This document shows, in pieces, positions 1 through 9,339 of a stretch of 64,000 bases of DNA (positions are counted from its first letter, which is position 1; every line of letters starts with the position of its first letter). The notes beneath the pieces were generated by a model. It did not search any database. It had not been told where the DNA came from and saw only the letters and a program-made list of their open reading frames with translations. Made by a program: the position numbers and the translations under genes. Source of the DNA: CAVSRC01 sp963750065 (GTDB lineage: Bacteria; Pseudomonadota; Alphaproteobacteria; Rhizobiales; Kaistiaceae); the NCBI GenBank assembly GCA_963750065.1, contig CAVVPK010000024.1, forward strand, positions 62,001 through 126,000, written 5' to 3'.

Positions 1-100
1 TGGCACGCTCCTTGAGCACCTGGGCCAGCGTCTGCGCGAGATAGGACGCCCGGTTGAAGGTCGGGATCGCGATGGTGAGCAGTGGCCCGCCCGCTGTCAT
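1..100 (-). CDS. Family 2 glycosyltransferase, N-terminal end only
   Basis: Reading leftwards from the ATG at 100, the 33 visible codons give a hydrophobic beta strand and then IAIPTFNRASYLAQTL. This is the nucleotide-sugar binding start of GT2 (GT-A fold) transferases. The start codon overlaps the stop of the upstream flippase gene (ATGA), so the two are translationally coupled in one polysaccharide operon. The gene runs out of the window, so the sugar donor and the catalytic DxD cannot be judged. Confidence 0.8.
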   Translation of the reverse strand, partial: MTAGGPLLTIAIPTFNRASYLAQTLAQVLKERA

Positions 101-1389
101 CGGGCGCGACGCCAGTTGCGGTGGAAGCGGCGCCACAGCACGATGCTCAGCGGCAAGACGACGATCGCCTGTACCAGGAACAGGACCGTGATGATGCCGG
201 CGGCCGAATAGGGCCCGACGGCGACTTCGGCGCCGGCTGCGGTCAATCCGGCACTGCCGACGGCGAGCCAGACCAGTGGTTCACGGCGGTAGGAGCGCAG
301 ATGCGCGGCGAGCGCGCCGTAAATCTGGTTGAGGAAGATGGCGGCGAACAGCAATGCACAGACCGAGAGCGGCAGAAAGCGCGCCGCGAAGGACGAAAGG
401 AACGGCCAAGTCAGCCCCGACAGGATAGCCAGGGCCCCCACGATGTAGGCGGCGCTCGACAGGCCGAGCCCCCTGGAGAAGAGCGTGTCCATGTCCGTCC
501 AGCGGGAGCGGGCTGCGGCCTGCGCCATGGCCGGCACGTTGCGGGTAACGGCAGAGAAGGCGACCAGCCCCAGCATGTTGGCAGCCGTCAGCGAGAGGCC
601 CATTTGCCCGGCGACCACCGGACCATGCGTGGCGAACAGGAGCGGCGTGTAGACTTGGGTGACCATATAGCCGGCCAACCAGCTGAGGCCCAGCCGCCAT
701 TGCAGCGGCCAGATCTCGAGGCGCCACGAAAACGGCGTGGTTGGTCGCGCCAGCGCCAGGGTCACCAGGACCGGCCGCCGCAGGAAGAGCCAGAGCGGCT
801 GGACCACCGCCGCGGCGAAGGGGATGGCGGCGCTGGCCCACAGCCCTGCCCCGAGAAGCAGGGCAAGCCAGCACAGTGCCGCGCCGGCCACGCCTTGGGC
901 GAGGCGGACCGTATAGACCTCGCCGATCGCGCCGCTGCCCTCGACGATGGCCAGAAACGGCAGCGTGACCAGTCCGGCGGCGAGCGACAGCACCAGCACG
1001 ATCCACGGCATCTGCCAGTTCGCCACCGGCGCGCTCGCGGTGGAGAAGAAGACCAGGCCGAAAGCAAGCACGAGTACGGCGAAAGCCGAAGCGAGGCCGA
1101 GATAGGAGCGCGCCGCCCTGTGGACCAAGGCATGGAGGCGGGACGTCTCCGGCCCTTCGACGTTGCCGTGGGGGCGCCAAGTCACACCCACGAACAGATG
1201 CGCGGCGGTCTGCGTCAGCACGACCGACAGACCGAGGTCGAAGATGGTGTAGAGCGCGCCGATACTGAGGAAGCTGTAATACCAGCCCTGCAGCGCCGGC
1301 GTCAGAAAGCGCGTGACGAGGACCAGGGTGACCAGCCCGGCACCGGCCTGCCAGAGGCGCTGGGCGATGATGATGCCGAGGGCGGGCAT
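97..1389 (-). CDS. Oligosaccharide flippase (Wzx/MATE-like)
   Basis: This 430-residue protein is almost entirely made of about twelve hydrophobic helices separated by short basic loops. It starts GIIIAQRLWQAGAGLVTLVL, with an N-terminal amphipathic helix typical of the polysaccharide-transport branch of the MOP superfamily. Such proteins move undecaprenyl-linked repeat units across the inner membrane. Its length is normal for Wzx. The stop overlaps the start of a GT2 gene by ATGA, which supports an operon for glycan assembly. Wzx sequences are poorly conserved, so the substrate cannot be inferred. Confidence 0.75.
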   Translation of the reverse strand: MPALGIIIAQRLWQAGAGLVTLVLVTRFLTPALQGWYYSFLSIGALYTIFDLGLSVVLTQTAAHLFVGVTWRPHGNVEGPETSRLHALVHRAARSYLGLASAFAVLVLAFGLVFFSTASAPVANWQMPWIVLVLSLAAGLVTLPFLAIVEGSGAIGEVYTVRLAQGVAGAALCWLALLLGAGLWASAAIPFAAAVVQPLWLFLRRPVLVTLALARPTTPFSWRLEIWPLQWRLGLSWLAGYMVTQVYTPLLFATHGPVVAGQMGLSLTAANMLGLVAFSAVTRNVPAMAQAAARSRWTDMDTLFSRGLGLSSAAYIVGALAILSGLTWPFLSSFAARFLPLSVCALLFAAIFLNQIYGALAAHLRSYRREPLVWLAVGSAGLTAAGAEVAVGPYSAAGIITVLFLVQAIVVLPLSIVLWRRFHRNWRRAR

Positions 1390-1975
1390 TTATCGACCTG
1401 GAGCCGACGACCGCCGGCTCCGGCAGCTCTGCCTCGCCGGCCATCGACACGGGGATGGCGGAAGATCGCATGAAACCATGCACAGGTCCGCAAGGGCCCC
1501 GAGCATTGCCATGCGCGGCGCTGTGCCGATGACGGCCTTGGATAGGCTCGCCGGCGCGATGATCATCAACGTGCCTGCTCCATTGACTTGACCATCCATC
1601 CCGATCGAGGAAAGCACCGGGCTCAGCAACGCTTTGACGCTGGCGAGCGCTGCGGCAGCAGCCACCAAGCGCGCCGTTTCAGCAAGATCGCCCGCAGCCC
1701 CGTTCGAAATTGTTAGCGTGACGATCTCGAGCGTACCACTATCTTCGCGATTTTCAGGTTCATCTCTCGAAGTTCGGCGTCGCTTGGGCCAGTCGGCTTT
1801 TGCGCGCTCAGTGCTTCAACCTCCGCCAGCACTTCACGAGCAGTCGCATCGGCCGGTCTTCCCTGGAGGGGTGGCCGCCGACACCGCCAAAATCGGCAGC
1901 CGCGCGGAAACAAATGATTCGTTCCGACGCGAACAAGTGTGACCTCTTTGGTGATGGTTACTGGTGCACGTTGCG
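1390..1975. other. No recognisable gene
   Basis: About 590 bases between the flippase start and a glycosyltransferase fossil. Short frames exist on both strands, but none has a family signature, a ribosome site or a plausible composition. The stretch probably holds decayed coding sequence plus the flippase promoter. Confidence 0.4.
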
Positions 1976-2044
1976 ATGCCGTTTGGAGGGCAAAACCCGG
2001 ACTACGTCGCGTTTTGTGATCAGGACGACATCTGGGAGATCTGA
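1976..2044 (+). pseudogene. Fossil fragment of a GT2 glycosyltransferase
   Basis: The plus strand reads MPFGGQNPDYVAFCDQDDIW and then EI and a TGA stop. YVAFxDQDD(I/V)W is the catalytic DxD region of rhamnosyltransferase-like GT2 enzymes. The intact transferase at 28592-29554 carries the matching ADYVAFSDQDDVW. Neither the N-terminal fold before it nor the acceptor domain after it can be followed in any frame, so this is a relic and not a gene. Its presence suggests that glycosyltransferase genes have been lost from this end of the locus. Confidence 0.6.
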
Positions 2045-2149
2045 GACCCCGGCGACGAGAGTGGGGGCCGTTGGGCCGTCCACCCACAAAGTCAAATGGC
2101 ACTGATCGAGAACCATGCAGGCCTGGTGTTCCATCTTCAACACAGCTGG

Positions 2150-4510
2150 TCACGCATGCTGAGGTTGCGTTAGGGCTAGCCCCTGTTGGGATGCAATCAG
2201 TATTGGATCGGCGATTGTGGTCCCACCGTAGCCGTCGTTCGATGTGACAAAAGTGGAGGCGAGGTAGTTGCCGAGCAACGCGATATTGGCGGAATGGGTG
2301 CCGTCAGTCACAGCGAGGACACCGCCCGAGCTTGTTCCGGAATAAATCGGCTGATGGACGGCAGCGAAATCGATGTCCGCAAAGTCGATGCTGTCTTGAC
2401 CAGACATGCCCGCCACAGTTCCCGCAAAATCAGACGAATGATCGAGCTTCAACGTTCCGGTCGAGCCAGCAAACACCACGTCTCCAGCATAAGCTGAGAT
2501 GATCTCGAACGACCTCCCCTCGGCGATTGTCGGAGAACCGATCCCGCCATCGTCGTTGAGATCCTGCTGGAAGCTGGTCTCGATTGATTCCAGGCTAGAG
2601 CTTGTCCCAGGCCCGACGGGAACGATGTTCGAGACGTAGTCGCCATTGCTGTCGGTGCTCCACACCGTGTACTGGTCGGCAGCGCCATACTTCCAGGCGA
2701 CCTCATACCCTCCGCTCGTCGCCTCCACTCCAAGCGGGGTCCACGCCTCGAACTGACCGGCAACGACGTCTGCTCCCTGGAACTTCAGCGCCGGACCGAT
2801 GCCGCCGCTGTCGAGCAGGAAATATTCGTTCCCAACCTTGGTCAGGCTCGTCGCTCCCAGCGCTTCGACCACCGTCTTCGCGGCGGGACCAATCGTGCCG
2901 TCGCCGTTGAGGTCCTGCTGGAAGCGGGTCTCATACACCTGAAGATTTGGGTTGGTTCCGGGCACCACAGCCAAACTGGAGATGTAGTTGCCGTTGCTGT
3001 CGGTGATCCATCCCGTGTACTGGTCGGCAGCGCCATACTTCCAGACGACCTCATACCCTCCGCTCGTCGCCTCCACTCCAAGCGGGGTCCACGCCTCGAA
3101 CTGACCGGCAACGACGTCTGCTCCCTGGAACTTCAGCGCCGGACCCGTCGTCGTCCCATGGTCACAGAGGCGGTAGGTGTCCCCGACCTGGACGAAGTCC
3201 GTATTACCAGCCGTCTCGATCACGGTCGTGGCCAAGCCCATCGTGCCATCGTCGTTGAGATCCTGCTGGAAGCTGGTCTCGATTGATTCCAGGCTAGAGC
3301 TTGTCCCAGGCCCGACGGGAACGATGTTCGAGACGTAGTCGCCATTGCTGTCGGTGCTCCACACCGTGTACTGGTCGGCAGCGCCATACTTCCAGGCGAC
3401 CTCATACCCTCCGCTCGTCGCCTCCGCCCCAAGCGGGATCCACGCCCCGAACTGACCGGCAACGACGTCTGCTCCCTGGAACTTCAGCGCCGGACCGATG
3501 CCGCCGCTGTCGAGCAGGAAATATTCGTTCCCAACCTTGGTCAGGCTCGTCGCTCCCAGCGCTTCGACCACCGTCTTCGCGGCGGGACCAATCGTGCCGT
3601 CGCCGTTGAGGTCCTGCTGGAAGCGGGCCTCATACACCTGAAGATTTGGGTTGGTTCCGGGCACCACAGCCAAACTGGAGACGTAGTTGCCGTTGCTGTC
3701 GGTGATCCATCCCGTGTACTGGTCGGCAGCGCCATACTTCCAGACGACCTCATACCCTCCGCTCGTCGCCTCCACTCCAAGCGGGGTCCACGCCTCGAAC
3801 TGACCGGCAACGACGTCTGCTCCCTGGAACTTCAGCGCCGGACCGATGCCGCCGCTGTCGAGCAGGAAATATTCGTTCCCAACCTTGGTCAGGCTCGTCG
3901 CTCCCAGCGCTTCGACCACCGTCTTCGCGGCGGGACCAATCGTGCCGTCGCCGTTGAGGTCCTGCTGGAAGCGGGTCTCATACACCTGAAGATTTGGGTT
4001 GGTTCCGGGCACCACAGCCAAACTGGAGATGTAGTTGCCGTTGCTGTCGGTGATCCATCCCGTGTACTGGTCGGCAGCGCCATACTTCCAGACGACCTCA
4101 TACCCTCCGCTCGTCGCCTCCACTCCAAGCGGGGTCCACGCCTCGAACTGACCGGCAACGACGTCTGCTCCCTGGAACTTCAGCGCCGGACCCGTCGTCG
4201 TCCCATGGTCACAGAGGCGGTAGGTGTCCCCGACCTGGACGAAGTCCGTATTACCAGCCGTCTCGATCACGGTCGTGGCCAAGCCCATCGTGCCATCGTC
4301 GTTGAGATCCTGCTGGAAGCTGGTCTCGATTGATTTCCAGGCTAGAGCTTGTCCCAGGCCCGACGGGAACGATGTTCGAGACGTAGTCGCCATTGCTGTC
4401 GGTGCTCCACACCGTGTACTGGTCGGCAGCGCCATACTTCCAGGCGACCTCATACCCTCCGCTCGTCGCCTCCGCCCCAAGCGGGATCCACGCCCCGAAC
4501 TGACCGGCAA
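2150..4510 (-). CDS. Giant type I-secreted protein, C-terminal part (W-rich repeats); frameshifted from the upstream parts
   Basis: This is the 3' third of a giant exported protein whose reading frame runs 8161 to 2150. It holds five full copies and the end of a sixth of a repeat of about 116 residues. The repeat core is GQFxAWxPLGxEATSGGYE followed by WKYGAADQYTxW and TDSNGxY, which matches the tryptophan-rich C-terminal (W_rich_C) domain. Each repeat also has an EF-hand-like LNGDGTIG or LNDDGTMG loop. The last 110 residues (FAGSTGTLKLD, GMSGQDSIDFADIDF, HSANIALLGNYLAST) resemble C-terminal type I secretion signal regions of rhizobial proteins. The frame is joined to the middle part at about 4335, where GATTTC replaces the GATTCC found in the other repeat copies. 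The first residues of this frame upstream of 4335 are out of register and are not real protein. Confidence 0.75.
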   Translation of the reverse strand: MPVSSGRGSRLGRRRRAEGMRSPGSMALPTSTRCGAPTAMATTSRTSFPSGLGQALAWKSIETSFQQDLNDDGTMGLATTVIETAGNTDFVQVGDTYRLCDHGTTTGPALKFQGADVVAGQFEAWTPLGVEATSGGYEVVWKYGAADQYTGWITDSNGNYISSLAVVPGTNPNLQVYETRFQQDLNGDGTIGPAAKTVVEALGATSLTKVGNEYFLLDSGGIGPALKFQGADVVAGQFEAWTPLGVEATSGGYEVVWKYGAADQYTGWITDSNGNYVSSLAVVPGTNPNLQVYEARFQQDLNGDGTIGPAAKTVVEALGATSLTKVGNEYFLLDSGGIGPALKFQGADVVAGQFGAWIPLGAEATSGGYEVAWKYGAADQYTVWSTDSNGDYVSNIVPVGPGTSSSLESIETSFQQDLNDDGTMGLATTVIETAGNTDFVQVGDTYRLCDHGTTTGPALKFQGADVVAGQFEAWTPLGVEATSGGYEVVWKYGAADQYTGWITDSNGNYISSLAVVPGTNPNLQVYETRFQQDLNGDGTIGPAAKTVVEALGATSLTKVGNEYFLLDSGGIGPALKFQGADVVAGQFEAWTPLGVEATSGGYEVAWKYGAADQYTVWSTDSNGDYVSNIVPVGPGTSSSLESIETSFQQDLNDDGGIGSPTIAEGRSFEIISAYAGDVVFAGSTGTLKLDHSSDFAGTVAGMSGQDSIDFADIDFAAVHQPIYSGTSSGGVLAVTDGTHSANIALLGNYLASTFVTSNDGYGGTTIADPILIASQQGLALTQPQHA

Positions 4511-4520
4511 CGACGACCGA
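2569..4520 (-). repeat. Six tandem ~348-bp repeats encoding W-rich domains
   Basis: Near-identical units with a period of about 348 bases (116 codons) recur around 2790, 3140, 3485, 3830, 4180 and 4510. Two unit subtypes alternate, one with WITDSNGNY and one with WSTDSNGDY. Long stretches are base-for-base identical between units, which implies recent tandem duplication or gene conversion. The segment beginning CTGGAAGCTGGTCTCGATTG recurs at about 2569, 3269 and 4314, i.e. 2 and 3 unit lengths apart. The period is in frame, so unit number could change without breaking the gene. Confidence 0.9.
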
Positions 4521-6671
4521 ACCGGAGTACTTCAGCGTCACGCCCGGACCGCCGATGACACCAAGAAGGAAGTAGTCGCCGACCTCGACGAGAGCGGTCG
4601 TTCCCTTGGTCTCGACCTCTGACAGCCGGTACGTGCCATCGGCAAACTGAAGAAACTCGACGTTGGCAATCGTATCCGTGCCGTCAGGCGAACCGGACCG
4701 CTGATCGATGACCTGGAATGCATCGCCGCCTAATGCAACGCCCTGGTATTGCAAGTAGGAGCCGCTGAACACGGCCGTGTCCGTGCCGGGGCCGCCGTCG
4801 ATCGTGTCGTTGCCTTTGCCGCCCGCAAATACGTCATCGACGTTCGTACCGCTCAAGAGGTCGCCAAATGGCGAACCAGTAAGAGAGTGAACGTCACTAA
4901 TCGTGTCGATTCCGCCAAAGCCGTTGTCAGCCGTTCCCGCCCCAAGGTTCACGTTCACCCCGGCAGGAGCGAGCGCGTAGCTCAGGGTGGTGCCGCTGTT
5001 TCCCATAATCCAGTTATTGCCGGGGCCGCTGTAAAATACGTCGGAACTCGAACTTGTGACTAAATTGCGGCCTCCGCTGTTGTTTGTGATCGTAATATTA
5101 AATGTGCCAGACCCGAAGTTGTTGTGAACAAACGCGTCTGCGATTGAGAATCCAAAAAAGTCTGATGTCGCGCTCGATCCGTCTTCTGTATAGGTCAGAA
5201 GGTTTTTGTCGATCTGTTCTTGAGTAAATTGATCACCAACCTGCAAAGCTGAACCGGCAAGGCTCAATGCGCCATGAGTGGGTAGATTGGTTAGCGTGTA
5301 AATAAGAGATTGTGGGGTGTCCGCATAGGGATTGCCGCTACCCATGCCGGGATCGGCGACATGCAGGTTCTGACCTTCAATCACCGCGGATTGGCCAATC
5401 CCGACCAAAGCTCCCGTGTTCTTATCAAGGGCGGTTGCGCCGATTGTGATCGGTACGACTAGATCGGGGATGCTATTCCCATATGCATCGGTCACGGCAA
5501 AGCTGAACTGGTCGGACTGGGCCGCGCCACCATCTTGGCGGTAAGACAACTGGTAGAGCTCGCTCACTGTGAAGCTGGAACCGGAGGGCAGTTGTCCCGA
5601 CAGTAGAATGGTTCCGTGCGATGGTGGCTGTCTCAGCGTAAGCGTGAGCTTTGCATCGGGAGCGTTATCGAAAATCCTAAGCCAATCTGGTGAAACGACG
5701 CTCTCTCCGCCGGAAGTCACGAACATCCCGGCGTTAATTCCTAGAACGATTGGATTGACTGGCTGTATGGGAATGGTGGCGGTGGTTAGCCCTATCGTGC
5801 CGCCGAAACTGTCCGATACTGTAAAGGAGAAGCTGTCACTGGCGCCGGACGTGAAGTCATTCTTGTAAATAAACCAACCATTATTGAGATCATTCTGAGT
5901 AAATTTTGTGACTTGCTGGCCATAGTATGGCTGCTGTCCGGGGAGCCAAGGAGTTGGGTAGTTGGTGACCCAGTTCAGTTGGCCATGTGTCGGCCCTTGA
6001 ACTATAGTATAGACGATCGCACTATCTCTAGACGAACCAGTATACGGGTCGTTTGGATTGGGGTCAGTGACGTGGAGATTGGATTGAATGTTAGGCGCGT
6101 ATGAGGGATTGACGCCAGTTACAAATATCTGCCCACCTTCGAGCACAGTCTGAAAAGAATTGATATCGATGTATGGCTGGCTCGTTGTCGGCGGCGGCGG
6201 CAGCGGCTCGATCTTGAGATTGACGGTGGTTGGGGCGGTCTGTCTGTAGCTCGGATCGGAAACGATGTAGGTCAGGGCGTCCGTGGCTTCCGATGAAAGG
6301 CCGGCCTGCATGTACGACAGATAGGCGACGCGCCCGGCATTGATATCCGCTTGCGTGAAGCTATGAGCCAATTGCCCATTGAGGTAGAGAGCGCCCTGTG
6401 TCGGGTAGCTGGTGATGTTGTAGGAGATCAGAGACGGGTCGGGGTAGGCGGCGTCACTTGCACTGAGATTAGAGGACGACAGGATGCCCTGCTGCCCGAC
6501 CGTCACTTGAAACGACTGAACGCTCGTGCTGATCACCGGGCCGCTGGAATTCTGTGGCGGGGGCGGAGGCGGTGGTGCCGACGCCTGGATGTTGACGGTC
6601 AGATCAACATGGTTGCTCGTCGAGCCGTCCGAGTACGTCGCATACATCTCGATCGTGTCGGAGCCCGCCAC
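4251..6671 (-). CDS. Giant type I-secreted protein, middle part (cadherin-like and RTX-like repeats)
   Basis: The middle part of the same protein carries several cadherin/CSPG-like repeats. Their landmarks are YPTQGALYLNGQ, FTQADINAGRVAYL, FTQNDLNNGWFIY, FTQEQIDKNLLTY and repeated SDSFSFTVSD-type strands. A glycine/aspartate-rich RTX-like stretch follows (GPGNNWIMG, FGDLLSGTNVDDVFAGGKGN, DTIDGGPGTDTAVFSG), then the first tryptophan-rich repeat. Such regions bind calcium outside the cell and fold after type I export. There is no true start codon here: the frame connects upstream to the lipase part by restoring one base near 6720-6745. The proline-run linker APPPPPPPQ separates the two. A one-base insertion at 4332-4337 breaks it from the W-rich repeats. 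Confidence 0.75.
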   Translation of the reverse strand: MAGSDTIEMYATYSDGSTSNHVDLTVNIQASAPPPPPPPQNSSGPVISTSVQSFQVTVGQQGILSSSNLSASDAAYPDPSLISYNITSYPTQGALYLNGQLAHSFTQADINAGRVAYLSYMQAGLSSEATDALTYIVSDPSYRQTAPTTVNLKIEPLPPPPTTSQPYIDINSFQTVLEGGQIFVTGVNPSYAPNIQSNLHVTDPNPNDPYTGSSRDSAIVYTIVQGPTHGQLNWVTNYPTPWLPGQQPYYGQQVTKFTQNDLNNGWFIYKNDFTSGASDSFSFTVSDSFGGTIGLTTATIPIQPVNPIVLGINAGMFVTSGGESVVSPDWLRIFDNAPDAKLTLTLRQPPSHGTILLSGQLPSGSSFTVSELYQLSYRQDGGAAQSDQFSFAVTDAYGNSIPDLVVPITIGATALDKNTGALVGIGQSAVIEGQNLHVADPGMGSGNPYADTPQSLIYTLTNLPTHGALSLAGSALQVGDQFTQEQIDKNLLTYTEDGSSATSDFFGFSIADAFVHNNFGSGTFNITITNNSGGRNLVTSSSSDVFYSGPGNNWIMGNSGTTLSYALAPAGVNVNLGAGTADNGFGGIDTISDVHSLTGSPFGDLLSGTNVDDVFAGGKGNDTIDGGPGTDTAVFSGSYLQYQGVALGGDAFQVIDQRSGSPDGTDTIANVEFLQFADGTYRLSEVETKGTTALVEVGDYFLLGVIGGPGVTLKYSGSVVVAGQFGAWIPLGAEATSGGYEVAWKYGAADQYTVWSTDSNGDYVSNIVPVGPGTSSSLEINRDQLPAGSQRRWHDGLGHDRDRDGW

Positions 6672-8161
6672 CGATCCAGTCGCAAACCCGACTTGGCCGA
6701 CGTTGGCATACCCGACGCCAACATTTCCGGAAGTTGGAGTCCCCCGGAGGTCAACTGGCCTGGACCCGAATGGGTATTGATGAAATTGACCAGGGATATG
6801 GATAGCCCGCTGGGCGCCGGTGGCAGGCTGAGAAAGGAACTGCGTTGCACATTCGAGTTGAAGGGAGCATTGACGCTAGCCATGACAATGATCGGATCGG
6901 GAACTCCCATCACGTCGATTGTCGTGTCCGCCGCGATGCTCGAGGTACCGGCGTCGTCGAACGCAACAACCGCAATCTCGCTCGTTCCGGCGTTTGCTCC
7001 GCTCCGGAACCTTGCATTGGCAAAATCAGAAGGGGAGACGTTCGTCGCGATGCTTCCCAGCGAGTATGACTGGTTGCCTATCGCAAGGCTGCCAGCCCCC
7101 TGCACTATGAAAACCGTGTAGTGGTCGACGGAATGGCCACTTCCAGCGGGTTGCTCGCTAGCTGCAAATAGCGACGAAAGCGGAATGCTCCCGTTCGTCT
7201 TTATCGTTGTTTCGGTGAGTGAAGTCACCACCGGATAGGATGTGACAGTGTGTGGTATCGGATTACTCTGAGCCACCGTTGCAACATAGCTGGCGAAGTC
7301 GAAGGGTGCCGGCTGTAAGGGAGGTGCGCCCGATGTACCTCCGACGCCCACGTAGTTCGCGAAAGAAAAATCGGGAAAAAACTGCCGTGCGTAGCTCTCA
7401 AGCGGATGATATGCAAATGCTGCCACTGCCACATCGAACTTCGACGGATTAGAATTGAAAATGCCGCCAGAGAAATGTTGTTGCACCGCGTCTACAAACA
7501 CTACATCCCCATAGTGATCGCCAGTATAAGAGTGAATGAAGGTATCTCTGGCGTAATTCCCTACTGGATCTCCTAAGTCGATGTAATTTATCAAAGAACC
7601 AGTGCCCGCGATTGTATTAAGCGGAAGCCCCGTTGCGCCGAAAGTAGCGCCGCCGACATCAAGTTGATGAAAGTCACGTAGATATTTAGCTGCGGCCTCA
7701 GCCTCCGCACCGCCCAAAGAATGGCCTGTGACATATATCTTTGCTGAAGGAAAATAGGTGTGAGCTTCTTGATATACTTGTTCTGCAAACTGTTCGGCAC
7801 TATAAAGCGCCGGCGGCTTGACTCCCGCAGCAAGTATTACGTCAGTTCCTCGTGACTGAAGGCCATAGACTGAGTCCGCTTTTTGCTCTCCCAGTTGCGG
7901 GTCCGGGAACGGGTAACTCCCCTCAAAAGCAATGATGATATTTCCGTAGCCATCCAAGAAGGCTTGTCCATAAAAAGCCAAATCAGGTATACTTAGGCGG
8001 AGAGGTTTTCCATTCACCATGATTGCGCTTAGCTGCGTGTAAAATGAGTCTCCGCCAATAGTTGAAATATAACTATTCGGATCATCGCCGGACACGCCGT
8101 ATACGGCGTGTGACGCGTTTAGACATTCTTTCAACAAATCAGATTCGGTAATCATGGACAT
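6599..8161 (-). CDS. Giant type I-secreted protein, N-terminal lipase-like part
   Basis: The first 200 residues resemble class 3 lipases. YVTGHSLGGAEAEAAAKYL places a GxSxG nucleophile at about Ser148, and IIIAFEGSYPF resembles the oxyanion strand. There is no Sec signal peptide, as expected for a type I substrate. The ATG at 8159-8161 has an AGGAG four bases upstream, and a second ATG two codons on is also usable. The in-frame sense ends near LTSGG (about 6745). Restoring one G or A there continues into TPTSGNVGVGYANVG and the repeat region. This 5' part is AT-richer than its neighbours. The gene is divergent from the exporter genes at 11275-14845, its probable secretion machinery. Confidence 0.7.
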   Translation of the reverse strand: MSMITESDLLKECLNASHAVYGVSGDDPNSYISTIGGDSFYTQLSAIMVNGKPLRLSIPDLAFYGQAFLDGYGNIIIAFEGSYPFPDPQLGEQKADSVYGLQSRGTDVILAAGVKPPALYSAEQFAEQVYQEAHTYFPSAKIYVTGHSLGGAEAEAAAKYLRDFHQLDVGGATFGATGLPLNTIAGTGSLINYIDLGDPVGNYARDTFIHSYTGDHYGDVVFVDAVQQHFSGGIFNSNPSKFDVAVAAFAYHPLESYARQFFPDFSFANYVGVGGTSGAPPLQPAPFDFASYVATVAQSNPIPHTVTSYPVVTSLTETTIKTNGSIPLSSLFAASEQPAGSGHSVDHYTVFIVQGAGSLAIGNQSYSLGSIATNVSPSDFANARFRSGANAGTSEIAVVAFDDAGTSSIAADTTIDVMGVPDPIIVMASVNAPFNSNVQRSSFLSLPPAPSGLSISLVNFINTHSGPGQLTSGGLQLPEMLASGMPTSAKSGLRLDRWRAPTRSRCMRRTRTARRATMLI

Positions 8162-8429
8162 CCCGCTCCTGATAGGCGCCGATCAAGTCGTATGATGCGA
8201 GTCGATGGCTCACCCAATTTATCCTGTTCGCTCAGCGCGGCGCTTGGCGCAGTAGAGCCCCCCGATCCTCATTCATTCCCCCAATTTTGATTAAACCGGT
8301 GGGCGAGGCTGCGGGCAAGTAACAACCATTGACGTTTGGCCAACGATGTTCATTTCCCGCGAGGGGCCGCGGCCGCATTTGGCTGTGCTCTCAGGCTATT
8401 GCGCCGCCGTTTTACCGTGCCACTTTGTC
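8162..8429. other. Upstream region of the giant secreted protein gene
   Basis: This holds the ribosome site of the minus-strand gene (AGGAG close to 8161) and presumably its promoter. No further gene is visible. It is the left half of an intergenic region that would be about 650 bp without the IS66 insertion. Confidence 0.4.
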
Positions 8430-8535
8430 GCAAAAGGGTAAGCGTCCGGTGACGGCCGCCTTGCGTGGATCGGGGGCTGGGTGAGGATCGGGTCTTGAGT
8501 GGCGATTGGCCACGATTAGGACCTGTATCCTGCCT

Positions 8536-8924
8536 ATGTCTGGACCTGATACTTCGAGATCGCTTCATCATCACGGCGGACACGCGCCGACGGTGGTCGG
8601 CCGAGGAGAAGCGCGCGATCGTCGAGGAGGCGGCGCGCGAGAGCCGATCGGTATCGCGCGTGGCGCGGCGCCATGGCATCTCGCCGAGCCTGCTGTTCCG
8701 ATGGCGACGCGAGCTGACCGAGGGCGAGCAGGCGCAGGTACCGGGCTCGGGAGCCTGCCTTCATTCCAGTGGCGCTTCCGGCTCCTGCCGTGGATTGCGT
8801 GCCGCAGTCCGAACGCCGTGGGGTCATCGAGATCGAGTTGGCCGGCGGACGACGCATCCGGGTTGATGCGTCGGTCGACCTCAAGGTGCTGAAGCGGGTC
8901 GTTGACCTGCTGGACGACCGATGA
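8536..8924 (+). pseudogene. tnpA: IS66 TnpA (OrfA), frame-disrupted
   Basis: A helix-turn-helix region is clear: TRRRWSAEEKRAIVEEAARE, then VSRVARRHGISPSLLFRWRREL. The C-terminal half (EPAFIPVALPAPA, then IEIELAGGRRIRVDASVDL to the TGA at 8922-8924) is in another frame. A one-base change near 8738-8745 (GCGCAGGTACCGG) is needed to join them. The ATG at 8536 (MSGPDT) is in a third frame, so the real start is uncertain. The stop overlaps the tnpB start as in intact IS66 elements. Confidence 0.75.
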
Positions 8925-9271
8925 TCCCGGTCCCGGCTGGTGGACGCGTGTTCCTTGCCGCCGGTCCGACCGACATGCGGAAGGGCTTCAACGGTCTGGC
9001 GGCTCTGGTTCAGGATCATCTGCGCCGCGACCCGTTCTCGGGTCAGGCCTTTGTCTTCCGCGGCCGGCGCGGTGACCTGATCAAGATCATCTGGTGGGAC
9101 GGCCAAGGGCTCTGCCTGTTCGCCAAGCGGCTGGAGAAGGGCCGGTTCGTCTGGCCAATGACGACGCGGTCGGGCGTCGTGACGCTGACCCCAGCCCAGC
9201 TGTCGATGCTGTTGGAGGGGATTGACTGGCGGGCGCCGCAGCGGACGTGGCGGCCGGAACTGGCAGGATGA
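8921..9271 (+). CDS. tnpB: IS66 TnpB (OrfB)
   Basis: A 116-residue protein of the IS66 Orf2 family, full length for the family. Signature segments are FLAAGPTDMRKGFNGLAALV, DPFSGQAFVFRGRRGDLIKI and WWDGQGLCLFAKRLEKGRF. It is required for IS66 transposition although its biochemical role is poorly defined. It begins inside the tnpA stop (ATGA). No damage is seen. Confidence 0.95.
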   Translation: MIPVPAGGRVFLAAGPTDMRKGFNGLAALVQDHLRRDPFSGQAFVFRGRRGDLIKIIWWDGQGLCLFAKRLEKGRFVWPMTTRSGVVTLTPAQLSMLLEGIDWRAPQRTWRPELAG

Positions 9272-9339
9272 GCGCGACACGGTGACTCAGTCGCTCGCGT
9301 TGGTCTGGCCGGTGGTCCGGCGGTGGGTAAGCTGCCTTT

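Noticed and set aside
82..1473. Long open frame on the plus strand opposite the flippase gene
   Set aside because: The translated sequence is low-complexity (Arg, Gln, Asp and Gly rich) and mirrors the GC-rich codons of the minus-strand membrane protein; it has no ribosome site or family features.
2569..4520. Regular repeats considered as a CRISPR array
   Set aside because: The period is 348 bases with no short constant repeat plus variable spacer pattern; units are coding and in frame.
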